Shown: positions 1 to 10,274 of the stretch, piece after piece
Layout: every line of letters begins with the position of its first letter
Numbering within the stretch: position 1 is the stretch's first letter
Source of the DNA: Sistotremastrum niveocremeum HHB9708
Taxonomy: Eukaryota; Basidiomycota; Agaricomycetes; Sistotremastrales; Sistotremastraceae
Direction of reading: 5' to 3'
DNA length: 64,000 nucleotides
NCBI GenBank assembly: GCA_001630475.1
Contig: KV419425.1
Span: 44,320 to 108,319 of the forward strand
Made by a program: the position numbers and the translations under genes
The notes under the pieces: generated by a model
Told to the model about the DNA's origin: nothing
Seen by the model: only the letters and a program-made list of their open reading frames with translations
Database searches by the model: none

Positions 1-1641
1 CGAGTTAATCATGACTCGAGATTATCGACTATAAATCACTGGCGAGAACGTCGGAATTGCCAACCGCCTTGTTATCTTCGTCTTTCACCCACGAAAATGC
101 AGCTTCTTCCTCTCTCCACGATGGCTCTTCTCCTCGGATTTGGTATGTGACGGGTATCGAAAGGAACCCTTCGGGAAAGACTTCTGACTCCGCCACATAG
201 CGCTGGCTCAAAGTTCATCGCCCAAACCCAGTTCCACCAGCAGTAGTCTCTGCTATTCGCCAACATTGAAGTGGTTTACGACCACGAGTACCACCGTCAT
301 CTCGACATACCGCTATACAAACGTTCCGACCACATGCGCAACGCCCTCTGCAGCCTGAATGGCGTAGGTCTGGCGGTATTGGGGTCGAGCAGCCAGCAGT
401 TGAGGACCACGTAGCACAGAGCTAATAGTCAGATAACTTGATGTTATTTTGGTTTGAAGACTGAGAAACATCTTTCCATCAGCAGAATTTGATGTCGATA
501 CCTTTGAAGTCTATTTTCGAGAACGCTCAGTAATATTCAGCCGCGTACCAAATGATGCAATGATTGATTTCGTATGCGAAGGCCAGATGAGAAAGGCGGA
601 AGGATCTCGATGAGAAGCCGATGAGACGTCAGAAGGTAAGTTGCGTTTTCAAATGAGCCATGGTGCCATGTAGACGAAACGCCATTCGATTGAAAGGAGA
701 AAGGAGGAGTATTATCGAGAAGCCGGGATTGTCTTTACTCACAGGTCTACTGGATCGGCGGTAGCGTGTTGACATTACGGGCCCATGGGCACCCTCTGTA
801 TGTCACAGGTAATTACAAGAACTTGGTCCGTGCTTAGGGTGAGAAAGCGATAGGCGCCCGCAAGATACAACCCAAGCGTTCCTCCCAGTGACCAACTCGA
901 CGCCAGAAAGAGCGATAACATGATAGATGGCTTCAAGTCAACATAGCACCTGCTTTGGTCAAGAAACGACGAGCCGACGTCTGAGGAAGTAAAGGATCGT
1001 TGGCTGAAGATGGCCGATCGCGAATGTCCTTTGTTGACCGCACGATATTACCGGGACCCGAGACGTAGTCGATGGCCTTGAAAAGCTGCATCTCCGGAGC
1101 CGCGATAGCTTGCCAATCCATTGAACCATCCAGCAAAGCTGGTAAGGCAGCATGGGGCCATGGTCGATTCGGAGTTCCAAAACCAAATGATCTCAACGTA
1201 AATGCTGACGTAAGCCGTGTCGAGGCTTTTCGTTGCCCGCCCCGTGCGCCTCCTGGGACACAGGAATCGGCCAATGAAGCCATGATGAGGCCATGGTCTT
1301 TGGATAACCACTACCGTAGATGGCTGCCTGGCATACGACACCTCGCCTTTCTGGGCCATCCGGCCGCCTTCTCAGGCACTTGTTACACGACATCTGACAG
1401 TAATCCCAGGCTCCGGCGAAGAGGTGAACGGGTTGTTTAGATCTGAATGGGCTGTATCACCTCCTGGGGCTGGCTAGTTGTCTTGAAGGGTATGCATGTT
1501 TCTCATCCTGAGGGCATGGTCCTATGAAAATCGTCTACTCGAAAAATTGCCACTGGCCCCTTGATCAGGAACTGCACTATATATCCTTGACCTCGACGAT
1601 CGTATTTCTACACCGCCTCACGCCTTTCGTTCCTGCCACTC
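1..1641. other. Unresolved left-edge region
   Basis: No gene can be modelled with confidence. Short open frames exist on both strands: a 60-codon minus-strand frame at 29-211, and overlapping frames at 933-1283 (minus, 116 codons) and 1072-1440 (plus, 122 codons, real ATG). None shows a recognisable domain, and neither strand has a convincing multi-exon continuation. A TATA-like CACTATATATCC at about 1576-1587 lies some 55 bp before the next gene's ATG and probably belongs to it. The minus-strand frame at 29-211 could be the last exon of a gene, but the upstream splice frame could not be closed. Confidence 0.4.
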
Positions 1642-2147
1642 ATGTCCACCGCTATGCCCACAATTGCGGAATCACAAATTGAGACTGAGCAGTCTATCGA
1701 CCTATTGAATCAACATCACGAATCCCTGCTAGGGCTACTTGATAAACTCGGGGACCAAATTATGGATCTTAGTTCAGAAGAGTACGTGAATTCGCATTGT
1801 CATGTATCGTCACCAGATTGATTCCTAACAAAATTTGTAGAAACTACACGGGCGATAGTTCCATCGAGAGGGAAAGAAATGCGAGAGCTGGCAGGTCCAT
1901 TAATCCCCCTTCTTCAATCTATATATCTCATACTCACCGCTTATCGTACAGAATGCTACGGATGACCGTTCAAATGCTACAACAGACTCTCTCAGATTCA
2001 CGGTCTCAGTCCCAACCAAAGCCAGCTCTTGGTAAGCCTCCCCATAGGATCAGTATAGCGTAAACTAATGCACTTCATTGAGATTTCTCAGAGCCACCTC
2101 TAGAGCCTGCTACTGCCGAAACTCATGATGCCAGCATCCAGCCCTGA
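1642..2147 (+). CDS. Small hypothetical helical protein, three or four exons
   Basis: ATG at 1642 opens MSTAMPTIAESQIETEQSID. Exon 1 runs to 1781, where a GTACGT donor begins; the acceptor TTTGTAG ends at 1840 and the frame continues as NYTGDSSIERERNARAG. A second possible intron (donor GTCCAT after AGCTGGCAG, acceptor CGTACAG) is 57 nt, so the frame is kept whether or not it is removed. A third intron starts GTAAGCCTCC and ends TTTCTCAG, and the last exon ends with TGA at 2145-2147. The product is about 110-130 residues, predicted mainly helical with a Leu-rich N-terminal segment (LLNQHHESLLGLLDKLGDQI). No family is recognised. A TATA-like box lies about 60 bp upstream. Confidence 0.6.
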
Positions 2148-2671
2148 TCCGTTGGTTTCGTCTCCATACATTTCTGCTTCCCTTCTCTTCCGGTTCATGT
2201 CATTCGGTCCAGGGACGGCGACCGATGTACTATAGATTAACATAAAGCATGCATTGTAATATCGATATGACAAGATGCGCAGAGTTCCTGTGTCGACACA
2301 TGTTCGAAATGATCTGCTTGTGCTCAGAGCGCACCTCGGCCTGTATTATTACCTGTTATAATGTACCTCCTATTAGGTTTTTTCTGCTCTCATAGTGAAT
2401 CTTGATTGATGTTTTGCCTGAGGCCATTTGCACTTACCATGGGCCGGACGATTGACTTGGAAATATGGTTTACTCTCCCGAGGTGCCCTAAGCGCCGAAA
2501 CCATGGCATCGCGGTCGATACCCCGATATCTCCGGATAACCCACTTTGGCTTCCGCTGACGTCGAAAAAATCAGCTCCCTATATAAGATGTTTTCAGATC
2601 GTCAAGAACTTGTTCCCCTTTGCCTCTTCCCATCACTCCTACTCTCCTCTTAGCCCGCCGCCGCCGCCACA
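2148..2671. promoter_or_regulatory. Intergenic region with TATA box of the 2672 gene
   Basis: The region holds the 3' end of the small gene at 1642 and the promoter of the gene at 2672. A clear TATATAAG lies at 2580-2587, about 85 bp before the ATG, and is followed by a C/T-rich stretch (2620-2660) typical of fungal transcription start regions. No other gene is seen. Confidence 0.5.
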
Positions 2672-3965
2672 ATGCCGCCCAGTGCGCTCGATGTCTTTTC
2701 TTGGACCAACGAAGCAGACAGACCGCCTCGCGATCTGTCTGCCTTCAAGGTTAGTTTCAACGCATACAGAGGGGTCGAAAATTGATTCATACTCCCAACT
2801 TAGACTCCAATTCTGAAAGACAGGCCTTCAGCGCTGCCTAGAAAGCTAGCGATGCATAGGCAGCCCGAGCGCATCGCGTTCGTCGACGAGGCTGCGAGGC
2901 AGAGGTTGGGACAGGGCGGCGTTCGACGACGCGTCTTTCTTGCCAAGGTACGTAAAATCATGAGGAATTTCCATCACCATTGACGTTCTTATCCAGAAGA
3001 AGACAACTTCGGGATCGCCTCCTCCATCAGACCCATTACCACCTACTCCATCTACACCGCCAACTCCCTGTCCGAAGACTTCCGTCGTCCAACTCGACGA
3101 AAGTCTCAATGCCTATGATGCAACGCACGACATTATATCCATGCCGCTATGTCTACGAACCATGAGCCATCCAGTGCCATCTTCGCCGTCGAACTACTCC
3201 GAATCGCCCGTCTTGGACTCCCTTCCAGCTGGGGATGCTTCGGATACCGAGGAGAGAAGGCTAGAGAAAGAGATCCTTGACAAGCTCAAAGGTCTTGACC
3301 TCCCGCCGACGTCTCCGAAGGAGAAGTCCACAGCGCCGACGCTCCCTGCGATTACGACTTGCCCGGCAATCCTACCTCAAATCACGCTCTCACTCCCACC
3401 CTCTCCGACCTCTGCGAACGGAGATGCCGATGACGAATTGACACCGCTTACGCCTCTGGATAAGAAACCTGCTCCAATCGCACAGGATCGTCGTACCCAC
3501 ATGTCCACGCCATCGGATACCTCCATCCCAAGTACCATCTCCACCGTCATCGGAAAGATGACTATGACCACTATAACTCTCCCCGTGTACCTTCCTCCAT
3601 CTCCATCCCTTCCACTCTTCTCCTCGTCACCTTCCGATGCCGAATATCCAGCTCTCCATCATGATCTGGCCGATCTGTCCGTTGACATCGAGCACATTGG
3701 CGGCGATTGGGTCGATCCCGTTGATAATCGGGATTCCCGCGCTGCGCGTCCGAAATGGCCTCCTCCAGGATGGGCATATACTGCTCCTTCGTCGAAAGCT
3801 GGAAGAGGGAAGGCGGATCCGAATCAGACGAAGAAGATACGCCGAATGGATGAGAGTGAGCTTGGGGACGCCGCAACGGATGTGGTAGCGAGATGGGCGG
3901 AACGAGAGCGGGAACGTGTCAACGCGAAGGATCGTAAGAGGAGGGGCAAGGTTTTCGTTCGATGA
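2672..3965 (+). CDS. Hypothetical Pro/Ser/Thr-rich protein, 396 aa
   Basis: Three exons give one continuous frame: 2672-2749, 2804-2947 and 2997-3965, with donors GTTAGT and GTACGT and acceptors TTAG and TCCAG. Both introns are phase 0. The protein is 396 residues. A basic N-terminal quarter (around KLAMHRQPERIAF and RLGQGGVRRRVFLAKKK) is followed by a long Pro/Ser/Thr-rich, probably disordered middle, a short tryptophan- and proline-containing motif near WPPPGWAYTAP, and a highly charged C-terminus ending KDRKRRGKVFVR. No catalytic domain or membrane segment is visible. The basic ends suggest, but do not prove, a nuclear or nucleic-acid-linked role. The TATA box and pyrimidine-rich leader support the start. 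No family is recognised. Confidence 0.7.
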
Positions 3966-4467
3966 GCTCTCATCAAGCTTGGAACCGATCGTTTACTGGG
4001 ATGAACGTTGCAAATTTGGTTAGGTTATAGTGCTCTCGTTGTTTTTCTTTCATTCTTTTCATCAGGTTTCTCGCTATTGTTATCAGTCACTATCTTGTTA
4101 TCATCATCGCGATCTTTGTCCAGTCACTTTTCCCATCTGTTACCCCTCGCAATAATACACCTCTGTCGTCACTTTTCCCAGATATCGCTTTCATTCTCGG
4201 CTCCGAGTCGTATTTCTGTCGTTCAGGTCTCTCAATGATATTCGGAATATGAACGTCGTCAAAAAATGACTTTTATAATACTTGTCGATGAATACTCGAT
4301 TGTGACAAATGAATCCTATGGATGCGTCGTCGACTAGAGACATAAAATCGCTCGACATCACTGTCCGTATTCTGGAACGCCGAGGGGAGAAATCTGAGCT
4401 GAAGAACGTCTCAGTCATGCGCCCAAGATGAGTATAACGGAGAACCTTCACCAGTCACTTCTTAAAC
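3966..4467. other. Intergenic region between convergent genes
   Basis: It holds the 3' flank of the 2672 gene, which is unusually T-rich just past the stop (4040-4180), and the 3' flank of the minus-strand secreted peptide gene. An 86-codon minus-strand frame at 4191-4451 lies directly downstream of the peptide gene and has no start context or recognisable motif. Confidence 0.5.
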
Positions 4468-4623
4468 TTAACAGCATGCCCCAACTCCAAGACATTCAGG
4501 GATTGTGCTCGGATGGCCGTTGACACAAACGGGGCAGCATCTCAAGGCAGGTTCAGCTGCTACTTCGTGGATTGTGAAGTAAGCCACGATGAGGATGATG
4601 AGCTTCTTCGAAGGAAAGACCAT
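4468..4623 (-). CDS. Small secreted cysteine-rich peptide, 51 aa
   Basis: This single-exon frame, below common length cutoffs, reads from ATG (complement of 4621-4623) to TAA (4468-4470). Residues 1-23 form a textbook signal peptide: MVFPSKK, then a hydrophobic run LIILIVAYFTI, then a small-residue cleavage site VAA. The predicted mature peptide is only about 28 residues with six cysteines spaced CC-x2-C-x10-C-x5-CC, and it ends on the CC pair. This pattern would allow three disulphides. A TATAAATG box on the minus strand at 4693-4700 is 70 bp before the ATG. The layout resembles fungal small secreted proteins or peptide effectors, but no named family is recognised. A further C-terminal exon is not needed, though it cannot be excluded. 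Confidence 0.65.
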   Translation of the reverse strand: MVFPSKKLIILIVAYFTIHEVAAEPALRCCPVCVNGHPSTIPECLGVGACC

Positions 4624-4692
4624 TGTAGTGGTGCGTCGAAATTATGAGTGGGTTCGTTGTGTTGCAGTAGCTTAGGGCCGCTCGTCGGAGAA

Positions 4693-4700
4693 CATTTATA
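4693..4700 (-). promoter_or_regulatory. TATA box of the small secreted peptide gene
   Basis: On the minus strand this reads TATAAATG, 70 bp upstream of the ATG at 4623. It is the only strong TATA element nearby and is correctly oriented. Confidence 0.5.
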
Positions 4701-6879
4701 CAGCCAGATACCAGGGGATCGGTTGAGAAGATTAACAGAAAGCCAAGAGTGAATGAGAAAGAAAAGCGAAGTCTAGATTCGTGTTCCTGGCAAACCGAAA
4801 TTCTGTCGCCTGAGCATATGTTCGTCCTTCATTATCAGGACCTGAACGGTCACAAAGATATCCCATTGTACCTGGAAGACGACTCTTCAGGTTGAAACAG
4901 TCTCAGAGTACCCCGACCAATGCACAAATGCAGTCGAAGTAACAACGCAGTCCAGTGAAACGATGAAAATTAGAGGTCGCACAATGCAGTAGAACGCTCC
5001 GAGTCTTCACCACGGACAAGATGAGCTCGATAGGTTACTAGTATTGGAAAGCAAATTTCCTCAGTTCAATGGCCAGAAATGCCAAGGCGAAAGTCAGAGG
5101 TACGCTATCATAATTCCACACGTTCGCACTCGGACAACGCATAGCAGAGGTCAGAGCTCAACCACAGAAACCGAGCAAGGCACCCAGAAGAGAAAGCAGA
5201 GTCTTGGAATAGATTTGAAGCTTCGTCGAGTGAGAAGAGAAGGGATAATTATAAGTCAGACTGTAAAGAGCCACTGTATATCCACTTCTGTGGCGATTGG
5301 GAGGTTACAGTAGAAGGCCGATTGGAGCGGCTTACCGCTCACTTCGGTGGGTAAATTCTGTGAGATAACATGTGAGATAACATAGGGTCTCGCACTGCAC
5401 CGTGTTCTGCGGCCTCAAATCTTCACTAAAATCCTATTAAATATTTGAAGACCGATAAGCCATCATTTAGAGAGATATTATGTTGAAATTAAAATTTTGA
5501 AATCGTCAATGATCTCGAAAACGGTGCATGTGCGATAACTGTGAGATAACCGCGTGACTGTGACGTGCTGTGACACATAATTCTTTTCAGTCCCTGCTTC
5601 GTTTGCCCTGCGTTGCAGCGGGGTAGAAGAATTTAATCCCCTTAGGAAGTCATTTATAACAACTTGGTAGATCTCCAAAATAATATTAATATTTTTTGAC
5701 CGATCCAAAACATCCAAAACACCAAAACCCACGAAACCGATTGATTCCGATGCAGAATGATTATTCTGACATGTTCAAACGCTAGCAGTAGTGTGTTGTA
5801 GCAAGTAGCTATTAATATCCGATCCGAAAAAAAGTTATAAGATATATTCTAAATATTGTATGGCCGTTGCGAGACTGCAGTTAGCATACAAGTGTCAGTT
5901 CATGCTGAGAAGGGTTTTGAAAGGGGTCCGGGGCAGCGCCCCGGTCGAAAAATTAAGCAAATCTGGCTCAAAAACATCTCCAAACTATATTATAGTACAC
6001 CTGTAATATTAGGTCATGATTTGTCCTCTTCCGGTTCTAAAACAACTGGAGATTGCATATAAACTGTTTGTCCTTGTCAACACATACGTCCTCGGAATCT
6101 CACATATGAAAATTGAATGTTGAGAGCACGATGATCCTTCTAGAATATTTGTTGAAGACAAGCAGTTCGTGTTTGAAGACTGGGGTCTTCTAATACAAAT
6201 ACTTGCATGAAAAGAGTATTAAAGAGGCGGCGCCGATAGGCGCCGGGAAATCCGTCGCATAGCTCAAAATATATTGAAAACGGGTCTCAAATCGCACTTT
6301 TAGATAGGGGAAATCATTGGTATAAAATCTATGCATCTCTCTCGAATCCCCTCCCTTTTCCTTCTCTTTTCTTTCTTTTTCTTTCTTTTCTTTCTTTTCT
6401 CCCGCGGAGATACGCACCCGAAGTGGGGGGGAAACCATTGGAGCCGATCAGAGATGAGACTATTCATAGCTCGCATATCCAGCAGGAGTGATCTTCGTCT
6501 CAGTCGAATTGAGCGTTTCTTTGGGTAAACGATGAGATGCGTGGAATGAGCTCAAGAGACCAGTCGACTATTGACACGTCATCAACCTCTTGATGGACTG
6601 GAGATTACAAGAAACAAGAATTTGGGGCCGCTCTAAGTGTACTAGTGATGTCTGGGTCTCGATACCAGCAAGGTCGCGTCGTTAAGACTCTTCTGCAGCG
6701 AAAGGACGCCAGTCAACGAGGGATTTGAGCAGGTCGTTACGGCAAACACCGAAAGCCAGCTCCCGATACGTCGTGTGACAACGCGCTGTGATTTGACGCG
6801 AAGCCAGCGTCCTTGAAGATTTATTGTACGTGTACATTCATGTAAAGCCTTCAGTGATCAAGGAACATCATCCCAACCC
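4701..6879. other. AT-rich gene desert with low-complexity tracts
   Basis: No gene could be supported in these 2.2 kb. Notable contents are: an AT-rich stretch at 5340-5860 with repeated GTGAGATAAC units (5357-5380, and a related copy near 5540); a GC-rich inverted repeat, GGGGTCCGGGGCAGCGCCCC, near 5924-5943 inside AT-rich DNA; and a long pyrimidine tract of C/T blocks at about 6337-6400. Short frames (5044-5313, 5856-6062, 6331-6528) show no coding character. The base composition differs from the neighbouring gene-rich DNA and could be the remains of a degraded mobile element. Confidence 0.5.
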
Positions 6880-9288
6880 TCAAACTAACTTCAACAACTC
6901 CTTGAAATTCGGCGTTCCAAGTCCCGTAACCTAGAAATCGCACCAATCGCCATGAGCTTTCAGATCCGGCTTCAGGAAGAATGGGGAGGTACGTACAGCA
7001 TCCCAGCCTTTAGCCGCGGGAAATCCATTAGTGTTGCATCCCGTTGAAGCACCTATCGTGATATCGTTCAGACCCTTCTTTCCCACCGAGTCTATTGAAA
7101 ATAACGATGATCAGACATATTGCGAAAGAAGGAGACGGGCAAGGACGTACATAACCAAGGGTTCAAAAATCCCAAAGGCCCCAATCCTCTCGAAAGTCGA
7201 TCACTATCATCACCACGTCAGAGAGGTCTACAGAGTATGATGTGGAAGGGAGTGAAGAACTGACTCATTTAACAGAGTGATAAAGCTCGCAAACAAAGGC
7301 GTCGAAGCGCTCGTTCCCGAAACAGCCAGAAACTCCCCATTCCACGCAATCTTGAAGTTCAACCCTTGCGCCGCGACCTTCAAAAATTCGTTCAATCAGC
7401 TCACCTTCCCATATAAATGTTCGAGAGAAGACACGTACATCTGGTACACCCCTCCCTCCAGGGTTAAACAGCCCTTTATTCGCTCCACCTAAGCTCTTAA
7501 CGTAGTTTCCGACAGCTTCCTCTTGATACGCCGGTCGAGCGAAATAATTGCTAAATCCGCCTCCAGAGAAGAAATCGCCTTCCAATATATCTACAGCTCT
7601 CTCCGGTGCGAAATCTTGTGTTGCTCCCACGCTTGTTATACTACCACCATCACATCCCATCAGTCATATTCGTAGATTGATAAGAGAGGGAGCGACGTAC
7701 AAAGGACAGGTACTGGGAAAGTTGGGCAAGAACGTCGTCCGATTCCTTCCATCATTCGTGAAACAGACATCTTCGTCTCCGGTGCCGTTAGGTCCCACAC
7801 CTTCGTCTCCGGAACCGAAGAGGAGGGATACGCCTCGGGCGGAGAGGATCATGAATGAGTCGCAGACTCTTTTGGCGAATGCGAAGGGGACTGTTTGTCT
7901 GGAATCATGAATTATATCAGGATAAGTGAGAAGGGAAGGGGGAGAGGAAACGTACTCATTATCGTCGTACGATGTAGTCACTACACTCGGCAACTTCTCC
8001 TGCCCCATCATAAATTGGATCCAATTAAGATCTGCAGTACAGTGAGCGTCATTCACGTAACCACGAAAGATACAAACTGACAAGGTTCATTCGTATTCGT
8101 CGGCGTATCAAGATCCGGAATAAAAGGTGGACTTCCACCAGTACTATAAAACACCTGCGGCGTCGGGAAAGTAACCCCAAAAACAGTTTGCGTATCCAGA
8201 TTAGCTTCTATCCCGACTCCATTGGCGATCTGAGTAGAATTGAGAGTTTGAGGATTCGTTCCGCCGTTGATTAGGTCTACGGAGAATGTGTGCCCGGATG
8301 CATCGGGGCGTTCGGCGGCGAGGAACATTTGGAGATCGGCTTTGAGGGCTGTTTCGCCTAGATAGCCCGTCACTGGATCACGAATTAATTGTATTTTGGC
8401 GGAGACGATAGGGATGAAGACGTACCTCCAACTTGATTCCTCCCCACAGCTTTCGGGACATAATCCACGCTCCCGTAAAACGTCCTCAAACAAAGATTCG
8501 TGACCAGGGTCACGTTACACAACGCAGTAATATTAACACCTCCCTCTCCCACCGTACTCACAACCTTCACTTCATCGCTAGAAGGCTGGCTATGCGGCGA
8601 CCCAAGCGCAGGTTTCACTCCCCTCGCATTCGCATGCATACTAGAGAACCACGTAGTAGGAGCAACGACATCCACATGATCCATCACGAATTTCGGAAGA
8701 TGATATTCCTCCGTACGTATGATCTGCGCTCCTGTCTTCCAATGCTCATAGACCGAATATGAGGCGTTTAACAGATCTTCGGCTTTTGAGATTGGGATTT
8801 GGATCGTTAACCAGTCTTTTGATGCGGATGGTGTGTGGATGTGTGATGAGGGCGTGATGGAGTGGTCGGCGAGCCAGGATTGGATAGTGGAGAGGGATGA
8901 CGGGGATGGAGCTGTTAGGGAGAGGATGTCGGAATGGGAGAGGGGGGAGGTGTATAATTCGTGTGTTGGATCGGATGATTTCAAGAGATGAGAACGTATG
9001 AATTCGAGCCCTTCCTCATTCTGCTTGATCCCTAACGCGGCATGCTATTAGTACGAATTCCAACGGATACAGGAGATAGATGAACGCACCAATTTTGAGA
9101 TGGATGGTATGATCGCTCGGTGCAGGGTACTTCTTGATCCATTCTCTGGGTCCAACGTGCAATTTATCCTTGCGCACGAAATCGAGAGATCGCGGTGCGA
9201 TTCGAGATTTGAGGCCGTCCCGAAGGGATAGAGCACATACGAAAGCCACGTAGGACGATGAAGCAAGGAGTACGAGGATGGAACGCAT
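6880..9288 (-). CDS. Secreted tripeptidyl-peptidase-like sedolisin (S53), copy 1
   Basis: Ten exons (9288-9090, 9031-8426, 8372-8082, 8031-7956, 7898-7701, 7640-7439, 7377-7265, 7203-7151, 7091-6997, 6930-6880) give 627 residues. A signal peptide (MRSILVLLASSSYVAFVCA) precedes a pro-domain (about residues 35-215, including LLNASYSVYEHWKTG) and a catalytic domain. The serine-carboxyl peptidase residues are all visible: Glu324 and Asp328 in EANLDTQ, Asp422 in FGSGDEG, and Ser547 in SGTSAS. The C-terminal NDITIG and GWDAVTGLGTPNF segments form the calcium site. The family removes tripeptides from protein N-termini in acidic extracellular space after self-cleavage of the pro-domain. Introns are 50-66 nt. 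Intron positions and phases match copy 2 at 10275-13251, so this is a tandem duplicate. Confidence 0.95.
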
Positions 9289-10274
9289 CTTAGCTCAGGA
9301 CCTTAAACGACCTAGGACGATTAACAGTAAGTATCTCACTCTAAACAATGATTCAGAATATCAGCTCACCAGTAGTTGATCGTTGCCTTCAAGCTGATCC
9401 GAGTCGATGGTCAAGAAAGCGAACGTAGGTAAAGACCTCCAGACGACGTCAACGACCTGTCCATTCGTTTCGCATCCGCAGTCGACCCTACGACTCGGAA
9501 CCCATGCCATTCCATCCTCATCCCCATCGTAATTAGCTCAGTCCCTTCCACGCCGGACCACGCGTTACAAAGCACCATATGATAGATGACATATGACATC
9601 CGAATGATGCAGCGAATTCCACGATGAACGTCGAGCCTGAGCGCTGAGCACGCCACCACGAGTTGGGTGAAAAGCCCACGAGTATATTATATTTAGACCC
9701 CATGGGAAAGAGTAGTGTTCCGCGACTGGGGACTGAGCTCAGAAGGAAGCTCAGAAGTGTTTAACTCTTGCGAGAGGATTGATAGTATGATTGGCGGTAG
9801 CAGAATTCATGAGGAGGAGGAGTTGAAGCCTTGGTTGAGGTCTACTATAGCGCCAACGTTGCTTTGCTGTTGCTAAAATGAGTACCGACATGACAGCATG
9901 AGGACAAGTAGTCAGACCAGTCGGCCGCAGAAGGCTTCATTAATAGTAATATCCATTCTTCGCACATGCTGCAACGTTCTAGGGAAAGTTCAGCACATTT
10001 CGAGGTCGTCTGCGTCGAAGTTCGTCTGAAAGCAATGATCGGCGTTCCGCCGGACGCAAAAGTTTCAGTTTAGTCTAAGCGCCCACATCGTCCGATATTC
10101 CCGAATTCTTTACTGCAACAACACGCAACACGAAGCACCACTCTAACCCCAATACTCATATACTACTGTAGAACGTCCATCCCAAATCATAGTCAATGAG
10201 TATTCTATACACTCCTCCATCTACCCTCTTTCACCAAAAAAACTTCAAATCGCCGACTTCGAGCCCTTGACATC
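9289..10274. other. Intergenic spacer between the tandem sedolisins
   Basis: About 1 kb without a supportable gene. It contains the promoter of copy 1 and the 3' flank of copy 2. An AT-rich TATATTATATTT at about 9682-9693 could act as a TATA element for copy 1 with a long 5' leader. The 82-codon minus-strand frame at 9411-9659 has no recognisable features. Confidence 0.4.

Noticed and set aside
933-1440. Overlapping 116- and 122-codon frames on opposite strands
   Set aside because: Neither shows splice partners, a domain or biased composition; both could be chance open frames in GC-richer DNA.
6331-6528. Phe/Leu-rich 65-codon frame
   Set aside because: It is the translation of the pyrimidine tract, not a real membrane protein.
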